A stretch of 64,000 nucleotides of DNA from Balaenoptera acutorostrata (GCF_949987535.1 NC_080079.1:57027000-57090999), one strand, 5' to 3'. Shown: positions 1 to 12,204, counted from the first letter of the stretch. Numbers and translations are program-made. The notes: generated by a model not told the origin, from the sequence alone.

Positions 1-519
1 GGTAGATGACCCAGACCGTGTGGTCTCCAGACATGTTGTAATGATGGAGCTGGAGGAGACACCTGCAACCATTTCAGGGCTGAAAGTGATGGGGCTCTGT
101 ACCCCGACGGGATGGGTGAGGCCGGGGAGGTCCAGGACGAGAATAACCCCACTGCTGCCCCTGGCCCTCTGCACTTGGTCTGGGGCACACAGTCTGGAGG
201 GGCTTCTGGGAGCCAAGAGAAGGCTCTCTCCACCCACGTGTCTCCCTGGCTCTGGAGGGAATGTTCTGGTTTGTTTGGGCCCAGTCCTGCTTACTTGCTC
301 CCTGGGGCCTTCTTTTGCGGAGGCACCAAGCATCCTGCTCCCCACCCCCACCCGGCTGGATGGAATGCAGAGGGGAGGACAGCCCAGGCTGAGGCAATGT
401 CTTGAATTATTTTGCAAACACGTTGGGTTCACCAAAGCCCCACATACATCTTGTCCCCAGCACCCTCTCCCTGGATGTGTGAGCCCATATGTTCCTGGGC
501 AAATGTGCTCCGTCTGCTT

Positions 520-700
520 GGGCTGCATTTGCAATTAGCTCATCAGGATGCTGTTCTCTAATAGCCCTTTGATGTCCAACGAGCCTCCTAAGCCTGTGTG
601 TTTCCTTTCCTTTGAAGCAGGACATCGTGTTTTGCCAGAAGTCAATGAAACGCCGTAGTAGAACAGAACGGTTTAATTCCCTCCTCAGATACAGGGCTGA
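520..700. promoter_or_regulatory. Possible conserved non-coding block
   Basis: Unique, AT-richer sequence inside a GC-rich surround, with CAATTAG-type homeodomain cores (around 530-540), a CTTTGATG TCF-like core (around 567) and retained CpGs at 647-652. This texture resembles conserved non-coding elements but no alignment was available; it is an inference from composition only. Confidence 0.18.
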
Positions 701-724
701 GGGAGTTCAAACGGACTTCCGCCC

Positions 725-834
725 ATGCCTGCTCCCCCCATCGGCCTGTCAGATGCCCACCTCAGAGGCCTGGTGGAGGCCACGGCCCCTGGAGGCTGGA
801 CCTTCCGAGGAGGCTCTGACCACCTTCACCAGGT
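725..834 (+). CDS. Weak candidate exon, unidentified
   Basis: A frame opens after a TGA near 700 and runs to CACCAG|GTAATA, a reasonable splice donor at 834/835. The translation begins MPAPPIGLSDAHLRGLVEA and is not recognised. An AG acceptor-like site (CCTGTCAG) lies within the frame near 749, so the 5' edge is uncertain. The frame continues open for some distance past the donor, so the donor is not needed to end it. This is probably fortuitous and is listed so that it can be checked against transcripts. Confidence 0.1.
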
Positions 835-1659
835 AATAGCCCAAACCACCTGGCAGCCTTGGCCTGCACTTGAGCCTTGGGCCTCCTTCCCTAACTGCAC
901 GTGGATTTGCCCATGACCCTGACTCCTCAGTTGGCTGTCACCTTGATTGGCTATTTCCTCTGACTTGGACCAGGCATGGGGCTCTGGCCTGGCCCGAGTT
1001 CCCCTCTCAGGCTCTGGTGCCCTCTGCACTCCGGTTGGGCTACTTTTGGCTTCAGAACTCCCGTCTCAGCCCTGACAGCTTATGGTGACCGCACGTATTA
1101 AGTGTCTAAGGGGGCATGCCCCCAGGGCCGGCTGGGGCCTCAGAGTCAGGCCTGACCCCGAGCGGCCTGGTCTTCCCGTGCTGGTTCTCACACGGGTGTG
1201 AGCACCTGTGTCTCACATGCTGAGTCCATCTGCTGCTGTGGGAACTTCAGAGTCCTGCAAACTTCCCTTCCTTGGTGTTTTGGGAGTTGCTAGGGGTGCG
1301 GTTCCTTCCTGCATTTTTTGATGCAACCATCACTGCTGCTCACTAGGCCTGCTAACCAAGCCTTCACTGGGGACCTCCAGCCATACCAGTGCCTACTGGA
1401 CGGGGCCGGACCAGTTCTCCTGGCAGAGCGCTGCTTCCTTGGAGCTGGACATGCACAAACCCAATGCTGGGAGCTGTCCTGGGACCCCCAGAAGACATCC
1501 CAGTCCCCCTCATTATCTGCTGCCTGGTTCAGAGCTGGGAGGTTTGGGCACAGACCCCTGCATGTTCCTTGTGAAATTAGAAGGAGCATATTCCCTGCCT
1601 TGGCGTCATATTGGCTGAGGGGTAGAGAGTTCCATGCGGGAATTTGAATCCCAGTGAGT

Positions 1660-2200
1660 TATTCATTCATTGATTAATTCACTCACCAAAACTTGGTTGA
1701 GCTCCTATTAGGTGCCTCACCCTGTCTGCCCTCATGGAGCTTATACTCTAGTGGTGGGTACACCCCATTGCACAAATAAATGGGAGGTGTTTATTACTGG
1801 ACAGGAGAGAGCAAATCTAGGATGACAATATGACAGGGAGCGACCAGAGGCCAGTGTAGGTAGCGTGGTCAAGAACTTCTTTGAGGAAGTGACATTTAAG
1901 CTGAGACTTGGATGATGAATAAGAGCCAGCCATGCAAAGCTCCAGAGGGAGAGCGTTTCCAGAGGAGGAAGGAGCGGTGCAGAGGCTGGGGCTGAGGATA
2001 AGTCTGGTAGGTTCAGGATCAGAATAGGGCTGGTGTGGCTGAAGCATGGTGAGTGAGAGGGGCAAACAAGGTGGGAGATGGTGTGGAGAACTTGGGGGGT
2101 GCCAATCACAGAGGGTCTCATGGACTAGGATGAGAGGTCAGATTTGATTCCAGTGGGAAGGAAAATCCTAGGAGGGCTTGATGACCAGAGAGACTGGGTC
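1660..2200 (-). mobile_element. L2 LINE 3' end, decayed
   Basis: Starts with ATTCATTCATTGATTAATTCA and continues with the reverse complement of the L2 3' region, for example CTCATGGAGCTTATACTCTAG near 1732, then the AGGAAGTGACATTTAAGCTGAGAC block near 1884. It is an ancient mammalian-wide fragment with no coding potential left. Confidence 0.75.
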
Positions 2201-2204
2201 AGAT

Positions 2205-2345
2205 ACAACCAGGGCATTATCATTTCACTTCTTGAAGCCTCAGTTTTCTCATCTGTAAAATGGGCATAATAATATCTCCTCCATAGGCTGGAATAATGAA
2301 TGAGGAGAGAGTAGAAGAATAAAACTAGATCATGAATTATGTGCT
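2205..2345 (+). repeat. MIR SINE fragment
   Basis: Carries the MIR core TCAGTTTTCTCATCTGTAAA at 2241-2260 followed by ATGGGCATAATAATATCTCC. It abuts the preceding L2 fragment. Confidence 0.8.
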
Positions 2346-3640
2346 GAGATAAATTGTAACAACGGAAGGTAGCTCTTCTTTTTCAGTTTCCAGGAAACCA
2401 TGATGAAAACAGAACGGGTTACCTAGTGGTAGGAATCACCCAGCTCAACAGGGGAGACCATTTCTAGCCCTAAGTTTAGAAAGGCATTTACCCCTGAAGG
2501 CTTAGATGCCCTATCCCTTATTTTCTACATCATTCCTACGCTCTTGAGACATCCTGATCATCTTTGGCCACTGGTTGGTTTAGGACGGACCTGGGGAGAT
2601 GGAAATAGGACCCAGGCTACTCCTGGCTTAGCTGTAAACTGCAGACTTACCTACAGATTTGGAATAGCTGCCAGTGAGCTACTGCCCTCAGCTTTATCTC
2701 CCATGGTCTGTGCCCTGGTCAGCGGCTGGTAAGAGGGCCTGGTAACTATCCAGAGGGTCTGGACTGAACCTGGCTCCAGGCACTGGTGTTTACTTCCTTC
2801 AGGTGTTCTTATTTGAAACCCACGACTTGTAAATAATCTATGGGTTGTTGGTAAAGATGGAGCAACTTATGATGGTACAGAGTCGCCGTTGGATGGTAGT
2901 CTGACTCCTGCCATGGTTTGCCCTTTATGAGCTGTATGATTGGGGAAAATCACATTAACCTCCTGGGCTACGGTGTCCCAGTCTGTCACACAGGATTGGG
3001 ATCTCTTTCGGGAGGGCTGTCGTGAAATCAAAGCTAATGCCCCATCAGGCCTGGCCATGACAGAGCTCTACACACCATTCTTTTTATTCACGAATGTAGC
3101 TGCAGTTGCAGAACCACAGCCAAATTGTGAATTAGTGATAGACAGCCTTGTTGGTTCCAAGGATAATCAATTGTTGAATAAGTCTAGATCTTGGCCGGCC
3201 AGGTGATGTTTGAGGTAGCTAGCTGGCAAATGGCTTGAAAAAATGAATGGCTTTAAGGCAACTCCAGACAGCCTTCCCAGGCCCTCCCAGCAGACGCAGA
3301 GGCAGTGGAAGAGAGGACTTCATCCCATCCCTATATCTGTGGCTGGGAACCGGGCAGGGAGCCGGGGGGCAGACACGTGGTTGACTCCTCTCCAGGTCAC
3401 TTACAGCTGAGGGCACGGGGCCCAGCACAAGTAGATGCTCAACATTCAAACACGAGTCTGTTTACTGCTAGATTCCAATGGTTTTAAGCAAGGCGTGGCT
3501 GGGCCTTAAAAAATAAACAAATCAAATGTGCCGATACGCTTTGACAATCTCCTCATTCATGTCTTTTGCTTGGTCCTCTTCTACTGGACCCACTACTTAG
3601 ATACTGTCCTTTACTTGCACCCCCTAACACATTCATAGAC
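2346..3640. other. Mostly unique; one faint MIR at about 2915-3040
   Basis: A faint plus-strand MIR is suggested at 2915-3040 by GAGCTGTATGATTGGGGAAA followed by TTAACCTCCTGGG and CAGTCTGTCACACAGGATTG. The rest shows no recognisable gene, repeat or RNA. The open frames (62-88 codons) look like chance. Confidence 0.45.
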
Positions 3641-3711
3641 ATTCATACACGTTCTCTCACGCCCACTCACACACACCCACACAAACCCCGCAAGTGTATT
3701 CAGAGAACAGC

Positions 3712-3935
3712 GCTGTAGAGGGACTAAGAGCTCCATTCGAGCACCTGGAGTTTGATCCTGGTTCTAGCGCGCCATTGCTATGGGACCCTGGGCAAGTAAC
3801 TTAACCCCTTTGAGCCCCGTCTGCAAAATGAATAGAAAAATACCATGCGTAACTCCTGTTGCCAAGCAAGGCATGTAAAGTGGTCAACGTGGCACCTGGC
3901 AGGTAGGAAGTCCTCAATAAACACTAGCTATTCAT
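3712..3935 (+). repeat. MIR SINE, nearly full length
   Basis: Can be followed from the 5' part (TAGAGGGACTAAGAGCTC) through GGACCCTGGGCAAGTAACTT and the CAAAATGAATAGAAAAATACC region to GGCACCTGGCAGGTAGGAAG and TCAATAAACACTAGCTATT. This is one of the best-preserved MIRs in the window. Confidence 0.85.
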
Positions 3936-4179
3936 CCTGCAGTGTCCCCACGTGCACTTACACACCAGCACTCCAGAAAAAGCACATCTAAACACACAGC
4001 GAAGAATCAGGGCTTTCCCCCTCTGTGAGCCACTGGGCCAGGAGACAACCAGGGTCTGGACCCGGTTGTAGCTGGATGGTGCTGGGCCTTGCTCCTGGTC
4101 TCGGGTCGGGGTATGGCCTGCTGGGGCCGTGCTGGGCAGGGAGTAGCAAAGGTTTCTATCTGGGAAGAAACGGATGGGA

Positions 4180-4400
4180 GCCAACAATGGCCTCTCATCC
4201 TCTTGTCAGAAGGCTGCAGAATAAAAGCCAGCTGGCTTTTGTCTCTATCAAGTGGTCTTTTATATGGAGAGATAACAAAGGACAATTAATATAGCAATTG
4301 GGAGCAACCTTTGATGCCCTGGTAATTTCTCTGCCTTACAATTATTGAACAATCAGGGTTTTCCAGGCTCCCAATTAAATCACAGTCGGAAAAAGAGACA
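4180..4400. promoter_or_regulatory. Possible conserved regulatory block
   Basis: Unique AT-rich block between GC-rich flanks. Motifs seen: AGATAA (4270-4275), AACAAAG (4274-4280), ATTAAT (4285-4290) and ATTGAACAAT (4344-4353), an ATTG/CAAT inverted pair. These fit GATA, SOX/TCF and homeodomain cores. Function is inferred from motif density alone. Confidence 0.25.
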
Positions 4401-5035
4401 GGCAGAAAGTGGACATTGCAGCTAGAGGCCACGCTGACCCAAGGAAGGACAGCGATCTGGGACTCCAAGGGAATGCCCGGGGTGGGCGTGGTGGCAGAAA
4501 GAAGAGTCTGGGTTGGAAAATGAGCCTCCCACCTGGGTGGCAGCTGGACCAGCCTGGGAGAAGAGCAGATGCCATTGCTGATGGAAGGTCTGGGCGGGAG
4601 CATCTGGCCCCCGACGCTGGCACACACCTCGGAGAAGCAGGCTCTTGGCACGCCTGCTTGCCCAGGCTGGCACACCCTGGGATCAGGAGCCGGCCCTGTG
4701 CTGGATCTGGGGGAATCGGCATTAGCGGAGGCTGGTCCTCTAACTCACAGAGGGGTCGCCTCTGTGCTCATGCAGTCACCAGCCTATTGCACCTCTGAGC
4801 TTCTTCCAAGGGCAAAACACTCGATGATTCAGGTTTAAGTAGCATCAGAGAGAAAGGTCGGTTCTCCCCGAGAAGGCCAGTTCCCTGCCTGGAGCACCCA
4901 TCGTGATGGGCCCTCCCCAGCTGCTCTGCATCAGGACAGCTGTTGAGGCTGTTCACAGCTAGGTGCACCTGCCCTGGCTTCAGTCCCCCATTTTGGAAAT
5001 TGGTCCTCAAATTTCTCCTCTTCCTCATTCATCGT
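4401..5035. other. Unique GC-rich stretch, nothing recognised
   Basis: No repeat family, splice-bounded frame or RNA gene seen. Overlapping open frames on both strands (up to 129 codons) are typical of low-stop GC-rich DNA and give no recognisable protein. Confidence 0.5.
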
Positions 5036-5039
5036 TAAT

Positions 5040-5292
5040 GTAGCCTCTATTTATTCAGCCCCTCTGAGGCGCCGGGCTAGGGACACCACTCACATTACCT
5101 TATGTGAGCCCTACAACAACCCTTACGAAGTACTTACTATTGTGTCTGCCTTATGGAAGAGAGAATAGTTTTCCCTGAGGGTACATTACTTACCTACAAC
5201 TATGTTGCTCATAAATGGCACAAACAGAATTCAGACCTATATCTACCTGACTTCAAAGGTATAGCCTTAACCACTGGACCACACGGCCTCCC
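5040..5292 (-). repeat. MIR SINE, nearly full length
   Basis: Reverse complement of MIR: CTACAACAACCCTTACGAAG near 5111, then the core region, and at the right end GCCTTAACCACTGGACCACA, the complement of the tRNA-like MIR head. Confidence 0.75.
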
Positions 5293-5819
5293 CTCGATTG
5301 TTGCAAAATAGACGGGAAGCAAGCTGGCAGCCCAAAGCACAGTCAGCTCACACAGCAGGAAGGGTGTTTGGAATGCTGCCCATGGCCTGGCCACTGCTGT
5401 CACCACGCCATCCCTTGAGAAACCTTTAACTATGCCTGTGTCTTTGTGTCACCTGCTTTATACTCAGAGTCCTGAGTGGGACCATCCTGTTGGCCAATGC
5501 TAAATCCCATTCTCCTGTCCTGGAAGCTGAGAAAAGAAATTTCCACTTCCTGGACAATATGAGGGATTTTGAACCCCTGCACCCCACATACTTTGGGACT
5601 CTCTCAAATAGAAATCAGGTTTGGAGGCTGGGAACCAAAAAGAAAAAGTACATTTGTCTAGTTCAGATTCCTAGGAAACGTCATCCCCATCCCCACCCCC
5701 TAACACATGGGAAACATGCTGGGATTGATTCGGGATATCTGTGGTCTTGTAGTGGGAGGTGGAAGCACATGCCACATAGCCTCCATCTGAGATCCCATCT
5801 TCCTACTTTCCTTTATGGG

Positions 5820-5890
5820 TGGAGATGTTGGGGCCCAGAGAGGTTAATATACCTGCAGAAGGTCACACAGCTGCTTAGTGACATTATAAT
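5820..5890 (-). repeat. MIR fragment
   Basis: Short minus-strand MIR core: GGCCCAGAGAGGTTAATATA followed by AGGTCACACAGCTGCTTAGT. Confidence 0.65.
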
Positions 5891-6339
5891 TATAAATAAA
5901 AATTCCATCCATGTATACCAGCTTGGGGTGGCTGGTCTGAATCAGTGAATGTTGCACGAAAGGACTTTTCCTCCTTTCCTCCATCCCTTTCTTTCTGTTT
6001 ATGTTAACTAGCAAGCCCTATGATAAATGCTCTGGAGACACAGGTAAGTATGAAACCTGATCTCTGAGCTCAGGGAGCTATCCAAGGACTCCCAGGATTC
6101 AGGAGGGGTGAGCAGAGGGTGCCAAGAGCAAGCTCCGCTGGTTTAGACAATGACTTGGGTCTCCTCATCCTCTTGCTTGAGGCCAAGGGACGTCTGAGCT
6201 ATAAGAAGTCCTCATAAAGTTGTAAGGAAGAATGATGGCAATTTCTCAAGGCTGATTAGGGACAGAGTTGCTGGCAGAAGGCACATGGGATGGCACATGG
6301 CCCACCTTTGGGCCATGCTGGGGACATGCCAGTCCTTGT

Positions 6340-6480
6340 CCCACAGAGAAGATCTCTGTTTCCTTGTCTGTGAAGTGAAGACCATGGTCAGACTTATTTT
6401 ACAGTGTTTTTTCATGAGGATTAAGTGGTGTATGGTGATTAGAGTGCTTTGTAAACGGTGAAGTGCGTGCACACTTGTTA
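6340..6480 (+). repeat. MIR fragment
   Basis: CTGTTTCCTTGTCTGTGAAG followed by a decayed 3' MIR with CATGAGGATTAAGTGGTG and AGTGCTTTGTAAACGGTGAA. Confidence 0.65.
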
Positions 6481-6669
6481 CTAACATTTTGTGAAGCTGG
6501 AGGTCCAAGGATGCCAGCTCCTCTGAGACTGATGGAAGTTTGGAGGCCCTGGGGCTCTGAGAAGGCCTGGATTTTAACTCCAAATCTGCATGGTTTTGCT
6601 GCTCTAAGGCAAGAACCTAGAGGAAAGCAAGTGGCATCATGGAGCTGTGGAAGAGCCTCAGATGGGAGC

Positions 6670-6775
6670 CTGTGATCTGGGCCTCATCCCGGGCTTCCTG
6701 GCTACGGAGCCTTGGGCCAGTCTCTGCTGATTCTTGGGTCTCAGTTTCCTCATCTGTAAAATGAGGCAAAGGTGG
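6670..6775 (+). repeat. MIR fragment
   Basis: Contains GCCTTGGGCCAGTCTCTGCT then TCAGTTTCCTCATCTGTAAA, the MIR core in plus orientation. Confidence 0.75.
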
Positions 6776-6799
6776 AGGGGCCACAGGGATGGGTGAAAC

Positions 6800-7015
6800 A
6801 ATAGAGTAGTCAAGAGCTCAGGGTCTGAGCTGAGGCCTGAGTTCCAATCCCAGCGTCACCACATGTGAGACATGCAAATTGCTTGACCTCCTCCTTCTCC
6901 CTCCTGGACCTCAGTTTCCTTATCTTTATAATGGTATAATAACAGCACGTCTCCCACGAGGTTACTGTAAGCCTCCAAAGAGCCAGTATATGGCAAGTGC
7001 TGAGGATGGTTCCAG
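6800..7015 (+). repeat. MIR SINE
   Basis: Plus-strand MIR with GAGTTCCAATCCCAGCGTCA (head), GGACCTCAGTTTCCTTATCT (core) and a 3' portion with GAGGTTACTGTAAGCCTCC. A 231-codon minus-strand open frame at 6810-7505 runs straight through this SINE, which argues against that frame being a gene. Confidence 0.8.
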
Positions 7016-9600
7016 TGGTGAGTGCCGAACCCTTGAGCAGTTTTGTCGCTGCCACAGATTTCTTCTTCTTCAGACATGCTCTTGTTCTATGGGTAGGGAT
7101 GGAATGTTTTACGGGGGAGCAAAGTGCCCTAGAATAGATGAGCCAGGACACGGCGCCCAGGGGAGGGTCACAGTGGGGGGTAAACTGCAGCAGCTTTTTA
7201 CTTGGCATTAGCCCACTGACACTCTGCCTCCCTCGAAAGCCAGACAGAGCCTCTAAACTTCTCCACTTTTGGAGGACGTTGGGAGGCTCATGCTTATATT
7301 TCTGAATTCCTTCCTCCTGGGGAAGGCCCCGGCAGCCTCCATGCCAAAGCTGCTCCTGGGGATTAGGGTTGAGTGACGGCCCAGCACTGTGGAGGTTAAT
7401 GGCTCCTGGTCGATGTGGGGTGGGGTGCGCGCTCGCTGATGCAGAGACAGCAGGTGAAGGGTGCTTTATTACGATGTATGACTGGTTCCTTGGCTTCTCC
7501 ATCATCTGCCCACGTGCACGCAGAAGCTAATAAGCGATTCGCTCTATTTTGCCCCTGAGTGTGCCTCCCGAGGAGGGAAATTATTGATTTTTAACACCAG
7601 ACCCATAAACTCGAAGCTATTCCCTGTATTCTTTGGTCCCCGGCGGTACCCTGGTGGACAAAGTTGGCCGTTTCAGGCATCAGACACACACACAGCAGAA
7701 CCAGGTGGTCATCACCTTGCCACCACGAGGTGGAGGAACCTTGGTGTTCTCTGAGCTGGTCCTGCTGATTGAGGTGCCAGCCCTCCAGAACCGCCCTCAT
7801 CCCAGTCCACTGCCTTTCCCAAGCTTGTGGGGAATGGACCGCTGAGCGATTAAAGGAAGCGAGGTCCAGGTCCGGGAGAGAGGGTGCTGGTTCTGGGGAG
7901 TAGAAGTGAGCACTGGACGTGATTCTGACCTCTGAGACGGGACAGCTCTAGGGTTGTGGTCATCACTTTATCTCCTCCAAGCCCACAGTTTACATCTGTA
8001 AAGTGAGGGTTAAATGGCCACTGTGTGTGAATCCATAGAAGATGGATGGACATGCTTCCTGCGTATTAACCACGGCTCTCACCATGACCCAGGGCATCTG
8101 TAGTGTGTGTGTTAACACGCTACAGCATCGAGCACCCCTGGGCTATCAGGCTGGGTGGAGACTTCCTTAGCTGCAGTCCTATCTGCTCATTTTCCAGGTG
8201 GTAAAACTGAGGCCCAGGGAAGGTGAGTTACAATGAATCTTCTTGTTTCCTGTCTCAATCTCCATCCACCCTTTCTGAGATATCCACCCTCAGATCAAAC
8301 ACCCAAAATGTTTTCTTCTATTTTCTTATCTGCTTTGTAAAGTGTCTAAATATATTTCGCTTTTATAATTAGAAAAAAAACTTTTACAATAATGCAAATC
8401 CATTGCCATTTTTTTCTTTTCAAGAAAAGGCAGAAAAGTAAATGTCTCAAGGACATTTGAAGAAGGCACAAAGTTTGGCAAATATCAATTATATCAAGCT
8501 TATGATCTATATGATTTTAAAGAAATTTTAGTGATCTTTTCCCTTGGCCTGCAGAAGAAACCAAAACTCCTCAACCCAATGTCCAAAGCCTCTTCCTCTC
8601 TGTTCTTAACCACCCATTTCCCAGTCCCATCTGTACTCACACATTCTCTGCTCAAAGCAGCCCCCTGCCTGCTTCCTCTCCCTCCAACCCCACATGCCAT
8701 TCTTCCAGCTCCCAGCTACTACCTCTGAACTTCCTTCTTCTAATTAAAAAAGAAAACATTTTTTTTTCAGCAATAAAGTCATTCCCTCATCTCACTCAAA
8801 AAGTCTGGAGGTGGGCAGGGGTTTAATGATGGAGTCAAGGGCCAGGCTCTCTTTCTGCTCCAACATCCTCAGCATGCTGCATGTATGGCCTCATATTTAT
8901 TGCTTCATGGTCGCAAAATTGCTGCCACAGCCCCAAGCATCAGCTCTGCGCTCAAGGCAAAAAAGGGAGAAGGGCAGCACTAGCAAATCTCTCTGTCGTC
9001 AAAAAATGAAAGCTTTCCCAGAAGCCCCAAGCTGACTTTCTGAGATGTCCCGTTGGCCAGAACTCATCATGTGACCACTTCTAGTTGCAAGGTAGTCTGG
9101 GAAAGTAAACGTCAGCCAGAAGGGAATATCATTACTTGATTGGTCCAGACAAACCATGATTCATCTCTAGGGGTAGGGCACACTGTCATTCTGAACAAAA
9201 TCGAAGTTTTGATAGCAAAGAAGTGGAAAATGACTTTTGAGGAGGCGTTTTCTGGTGACTTCCTGGGCACTGTGTTTTGTGACTGAAAGCCTTGATGTTT
9301 TTGATCTTACCCACATCCACATGGGTAATTCTATCTAATGACCCACCAAGCCATTGATTCTCAATTTATCATGAGAGCCTGATACTTCCTGGGTCAATCT
9401 CCTGAGTTCCAAAGCCCTCATCCAGGCTTGGCCATAGGCACCCGCTCCTCCTTGCCCAGTACAGGGCAGGCTCCACATCCGGACCCCTCATCCCTAGTCT
9501 TATTCTCTGACTTCACCCTCCCATCTCTGCAGATCTTTTCACCCTCTGCTCCTGTTTTTATTTTATATTAGTTAGTTAGCTTGACTCTATCCAGCCCTCC
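7016..9600. other. Mostly unique; faint MIR pieces
   Basis: Weak MIR cores are visible at about 7960-8035 (+) and 8175-8235 (-, TGGTAAAACTGAGGCCCAGG). A unique AT-richer block at 7500-7640, with CTAATAAGCGATTCG and AAATTATTGATTTTT, could be a conserved element. Elsewhere no gene or repeat is recognised. Confidence 0.4.
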
Positions 9601-9607
9601 TATCCTC

Positions 9608-9832
9608 TAGCCCAGAGTTGCAAATTCTTTCTTAAAGGGTCAGATAGTATTTTAGGCTTTGTGGGCTATACAGTCTCTGTTGTAACTATTCAACTCTGCC
9701 CTTGTAAAACAAAAGCAGCCAGAGACACTGCATAAAGAATGGACATGGTTGAGTCTAATAAAACTTTATTTACCAAGCAGGCAGTGGGTTGGATTTGGCC
9801 TCAGGACATACTTTTCTGATCCTTGCCCATCA
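9608..9832 (+). mobile_element. MER1-type hAT-Charlie DNA transposon
   Basis: Matches the non-autonomous MER1 family from memory: AAAGGGTCAGATAGTATTTT near 9636, GGCTTTGTGGGCTATACAGT near 9655, AACTATTCAACTCTGCCCTT near 9686, then AATAAAACTTTATTTACCAA and GGTTGGATTTGGCC. The orientation is the reverse of the copy at 28664-29077. Confidence 0.75.
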
Positions 9833-10719
9833 CTGCCTTCACTAGGCTATCTCACCTAGACTCCTTGGAATATTGCTTCCACCCTTCTCTTCAGGCCCCT
9901 TGGTATCTTTACCCCCATACTATTCATTGTGATATAGCCGATCTTTAATGAGAATTCTGGGTGTCAAGTTCTAGGCTAATTGCTTTATCTACGAGGTGGA
10001 AAACATTAATCCCATTTGCCTGATGGGGCTCAGAGTTGCACTGTAGAGAGTGCGCTCCAGACCCCCACCATAGGACAACACTCTCCCCTGCTCCTTCCCC
10101 CACGGGTGGCCTCCTCCTGCCAGATGTGACAGGGTCTGCAGAAGTCCTTAGGCTGCTGTGAACTGATGGAGCGCTCTGGACGTTCACCTGAGCCTCTGGA
10201 CCCCTACATGTTCATGGTCCAGTCTCAGCTGAACCCTCTGCAAAGCCAGCCATCTTTACTCGACTCAACCCCTCCGTACCCTACTTACGACCACCCTTTG
10301 CCCTCTCCTATCTCCGTCATCACACCTCCATTGTCACTGAGGACATGGAAGCCACCATGCAAAAATATTCGCTCGGCTTCCGGCCTCCCACCCCTCCCTC
10401 TCGTTTCTGTGTCGGACCCCCTTCCTGCCCTTCTCAGAGGAGGTCTCTTGATCAGGTCTTAACCTCCCGTGCATCATGCAGCCCACCTTTCCCTGCCTCC
10501 TCAGGGACCTTGCTTTGTTAATTATGCCTGGTTTCTTGAGAAGTCCTTCGCCACTGTCTGTAATCCTACCCTGTCTCCCTCATCTTAAAGCAACAAACAA
10601 ACATAAAAAAAAAACAGCCCTCTCCTCAGCCTGCCCTCTAGACACTGCTCCTTTTGTCTCCTTCCTTTCACAGCCTAGTGTCCAGACATAACAAGAGCCT
10701 CCCCTCATGATCTCCACTC

Positions 10720-11690
10720 TCTCATCTCCCATTAACCCTTCAACCCGCTGAAATCATGTGTTCCCTCTCTGTACGCCCCTGAAATTGCTCCCACTGAGGT
10801 CACCACATGACCTCCTAATTGCCAAGTGCCATGGGCTTTTCAGTGCCCCATCTTGCCTGACCCCTCTGTGGCATCTGACCTTGCACAGCATTTCCTGTTT
10901 CTTGAGACCGCCTCCTCCCTGGCCCTTCTCCCCACTTCTCCCTCCTGCCTCCCTCCCACCATGCTCATCCTCAGTGTCTTTTGCTGGTTCCCCTTCCCGA
11001 GCCTTTTGCATTAGCTTAACGCTCTCAGGGGCTCTGCCCCTGGCACACCTCCTCTCTGGGTGAGTCTGACAGTTCTCTTGGCCTCAATGATCACTCACGT
11101 CTGGTTATCTGCCCAATGGCTCTCTCTAGCACAGTTCTCCCTGCTGAGCTTCAGATCTAAATATCTGAAGGCTTCTAGAAATTTCCAGCTGGATCAACAT
11201 GCCATCACTGAAGGTATGATCTCTTCCTCCCGATCCTGCTCCTCCTGGAAGCCTTATTTCCCCAGTGGCCACAGTATCAACTCAATCATACAAGCCAAGA
11301 GTCGAGAGCTATCCTAAGCATGTGTCTGTCTCTCAGTGCCCACATCAGATTGGCTGCCAGATTCTGTCGATTCTGCCTTTTTGTCTCTCCAAATCCAATC
11401 TATCCCTTCCTCTTCAACTCTTCTGTTTACATGTCTCTTGGGAATAATTTAATTGTTTGACTCAAGTGTCTACATGTGGGCTGCTGGCAACAATCATTCC
11501 TCTGCGTGGCTTCCATTCCTCATGGATGCTGGCTTCCAGCGGCAGCAAGATGCTCCCCACAGCTCAGGATTCCTTCATTTGGGGTTAGTCGGCCCCTTTT
11601 CTCAACCTCTGACCCAAACAACTGACTCTTCAGGAGCTGCATTGCCCACGAACCCTCCCTGCACTCTCCCACACCACTCTGACTGCTGTT
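10720..11690 (+). mobile_element. L2 LINE ORF2/3' segment, decayed
   Basis: Plus-strand L2 recognised from CTGAGGTCACCACATGACCT then CCTAATTGCCAAGTGCCATG near 10815, TCTTTTGCTGGTTCCCC near 10977, and the distal block GCCAGATTCTGTCGATTCTG near 11356 after a decayed middle. It lies in a C/T-rich tract that may extend the element upstream to about 10150. Frames are broken, and the 60-101-codon frames here are fossils of the LINE, not genes. Confidence 0.65.
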
Positions 11691-11954
11691 GCATGGAAAA
11701 AACCCAAGCTCACTCAAGAACTTCCTAACTTTTCTTTCTGGACTTTGATGAATTAGTTCAATATGAAATGGGTCACTGCACACATGGTAAACCATTCAGA
11801 TATTACAGATACAAATAGACAAAGAACTCTTCTTCTCCTCAGAAATATCTGACACCCCAGTTCTCCTTGGCAGGGGCAATGACTGTTACCACTTCTATAG
11901 TTTTTCAGAAATGCTACTTTTGTTCACATGCACAGACGTGTTTCCAGCCTGCAT

Positions 11955-12152
11955 TATCGAGCACCAGAGCCACATGTGACTATTTAAATTTAGATCGATA
12001 TAAATTAAAATTAAAATTAGATATTCAGTTCCTCATTCACACTGGCTGCATGTCCAGCATCACTAGCTGAAAGTGGCTCGTGGCTACCCTACTGGACAGT
12101 GCAGATCTAGAACATTTCCAACAGCACAGAAAGTTCTAGTGGACGGTGTCTA
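11955..12152 (-). mobile_element. MER58-type hAT-Charlie DNA transposon
   Basis: CCACATGTGACTATTTAAAT, AAATTAAAATTAAAATTAGA, GGCTCGTGGCTACCCTACTG, CAGATCTAGAACATTTCCA and GAAAGTTCTAGTGGACGGTG follow one another as in the MER58 family from memory. The family assignment is moderate; the repeat nature is clear. Confidence 0.6.
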
Positions 12153-12204
12153 GTTGATACAGTGCTGTGCACCTTGATTTTGTAAAAAAAAAAAAAAAAT
12201 TTTA

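Larger units (their letters stand above)
1..1655. other. Unique sequence, no gene established
   Basis: No repeat family or gene is recognised here. Open frames of up to 172 codons exist on both strands, but they lack protein-like composition and overlap each other, as expected in GC-rich non-coding DNA. Two sub-regions deserve mention: an AT-richer block near 520-700 and a stretch with splice-like ends at 725-834, both listed separately. Confidence 0.5.

Noticed and set aside
6810..7505. 231-codon minus-strand open frame, the longest in the window
   Set aside because: It runs through a clear MIR SINE (6800-7015), has no recognisable domain and shows no start or splice context; long frames are expected by chance in 64 kb of GC-rich DNA.
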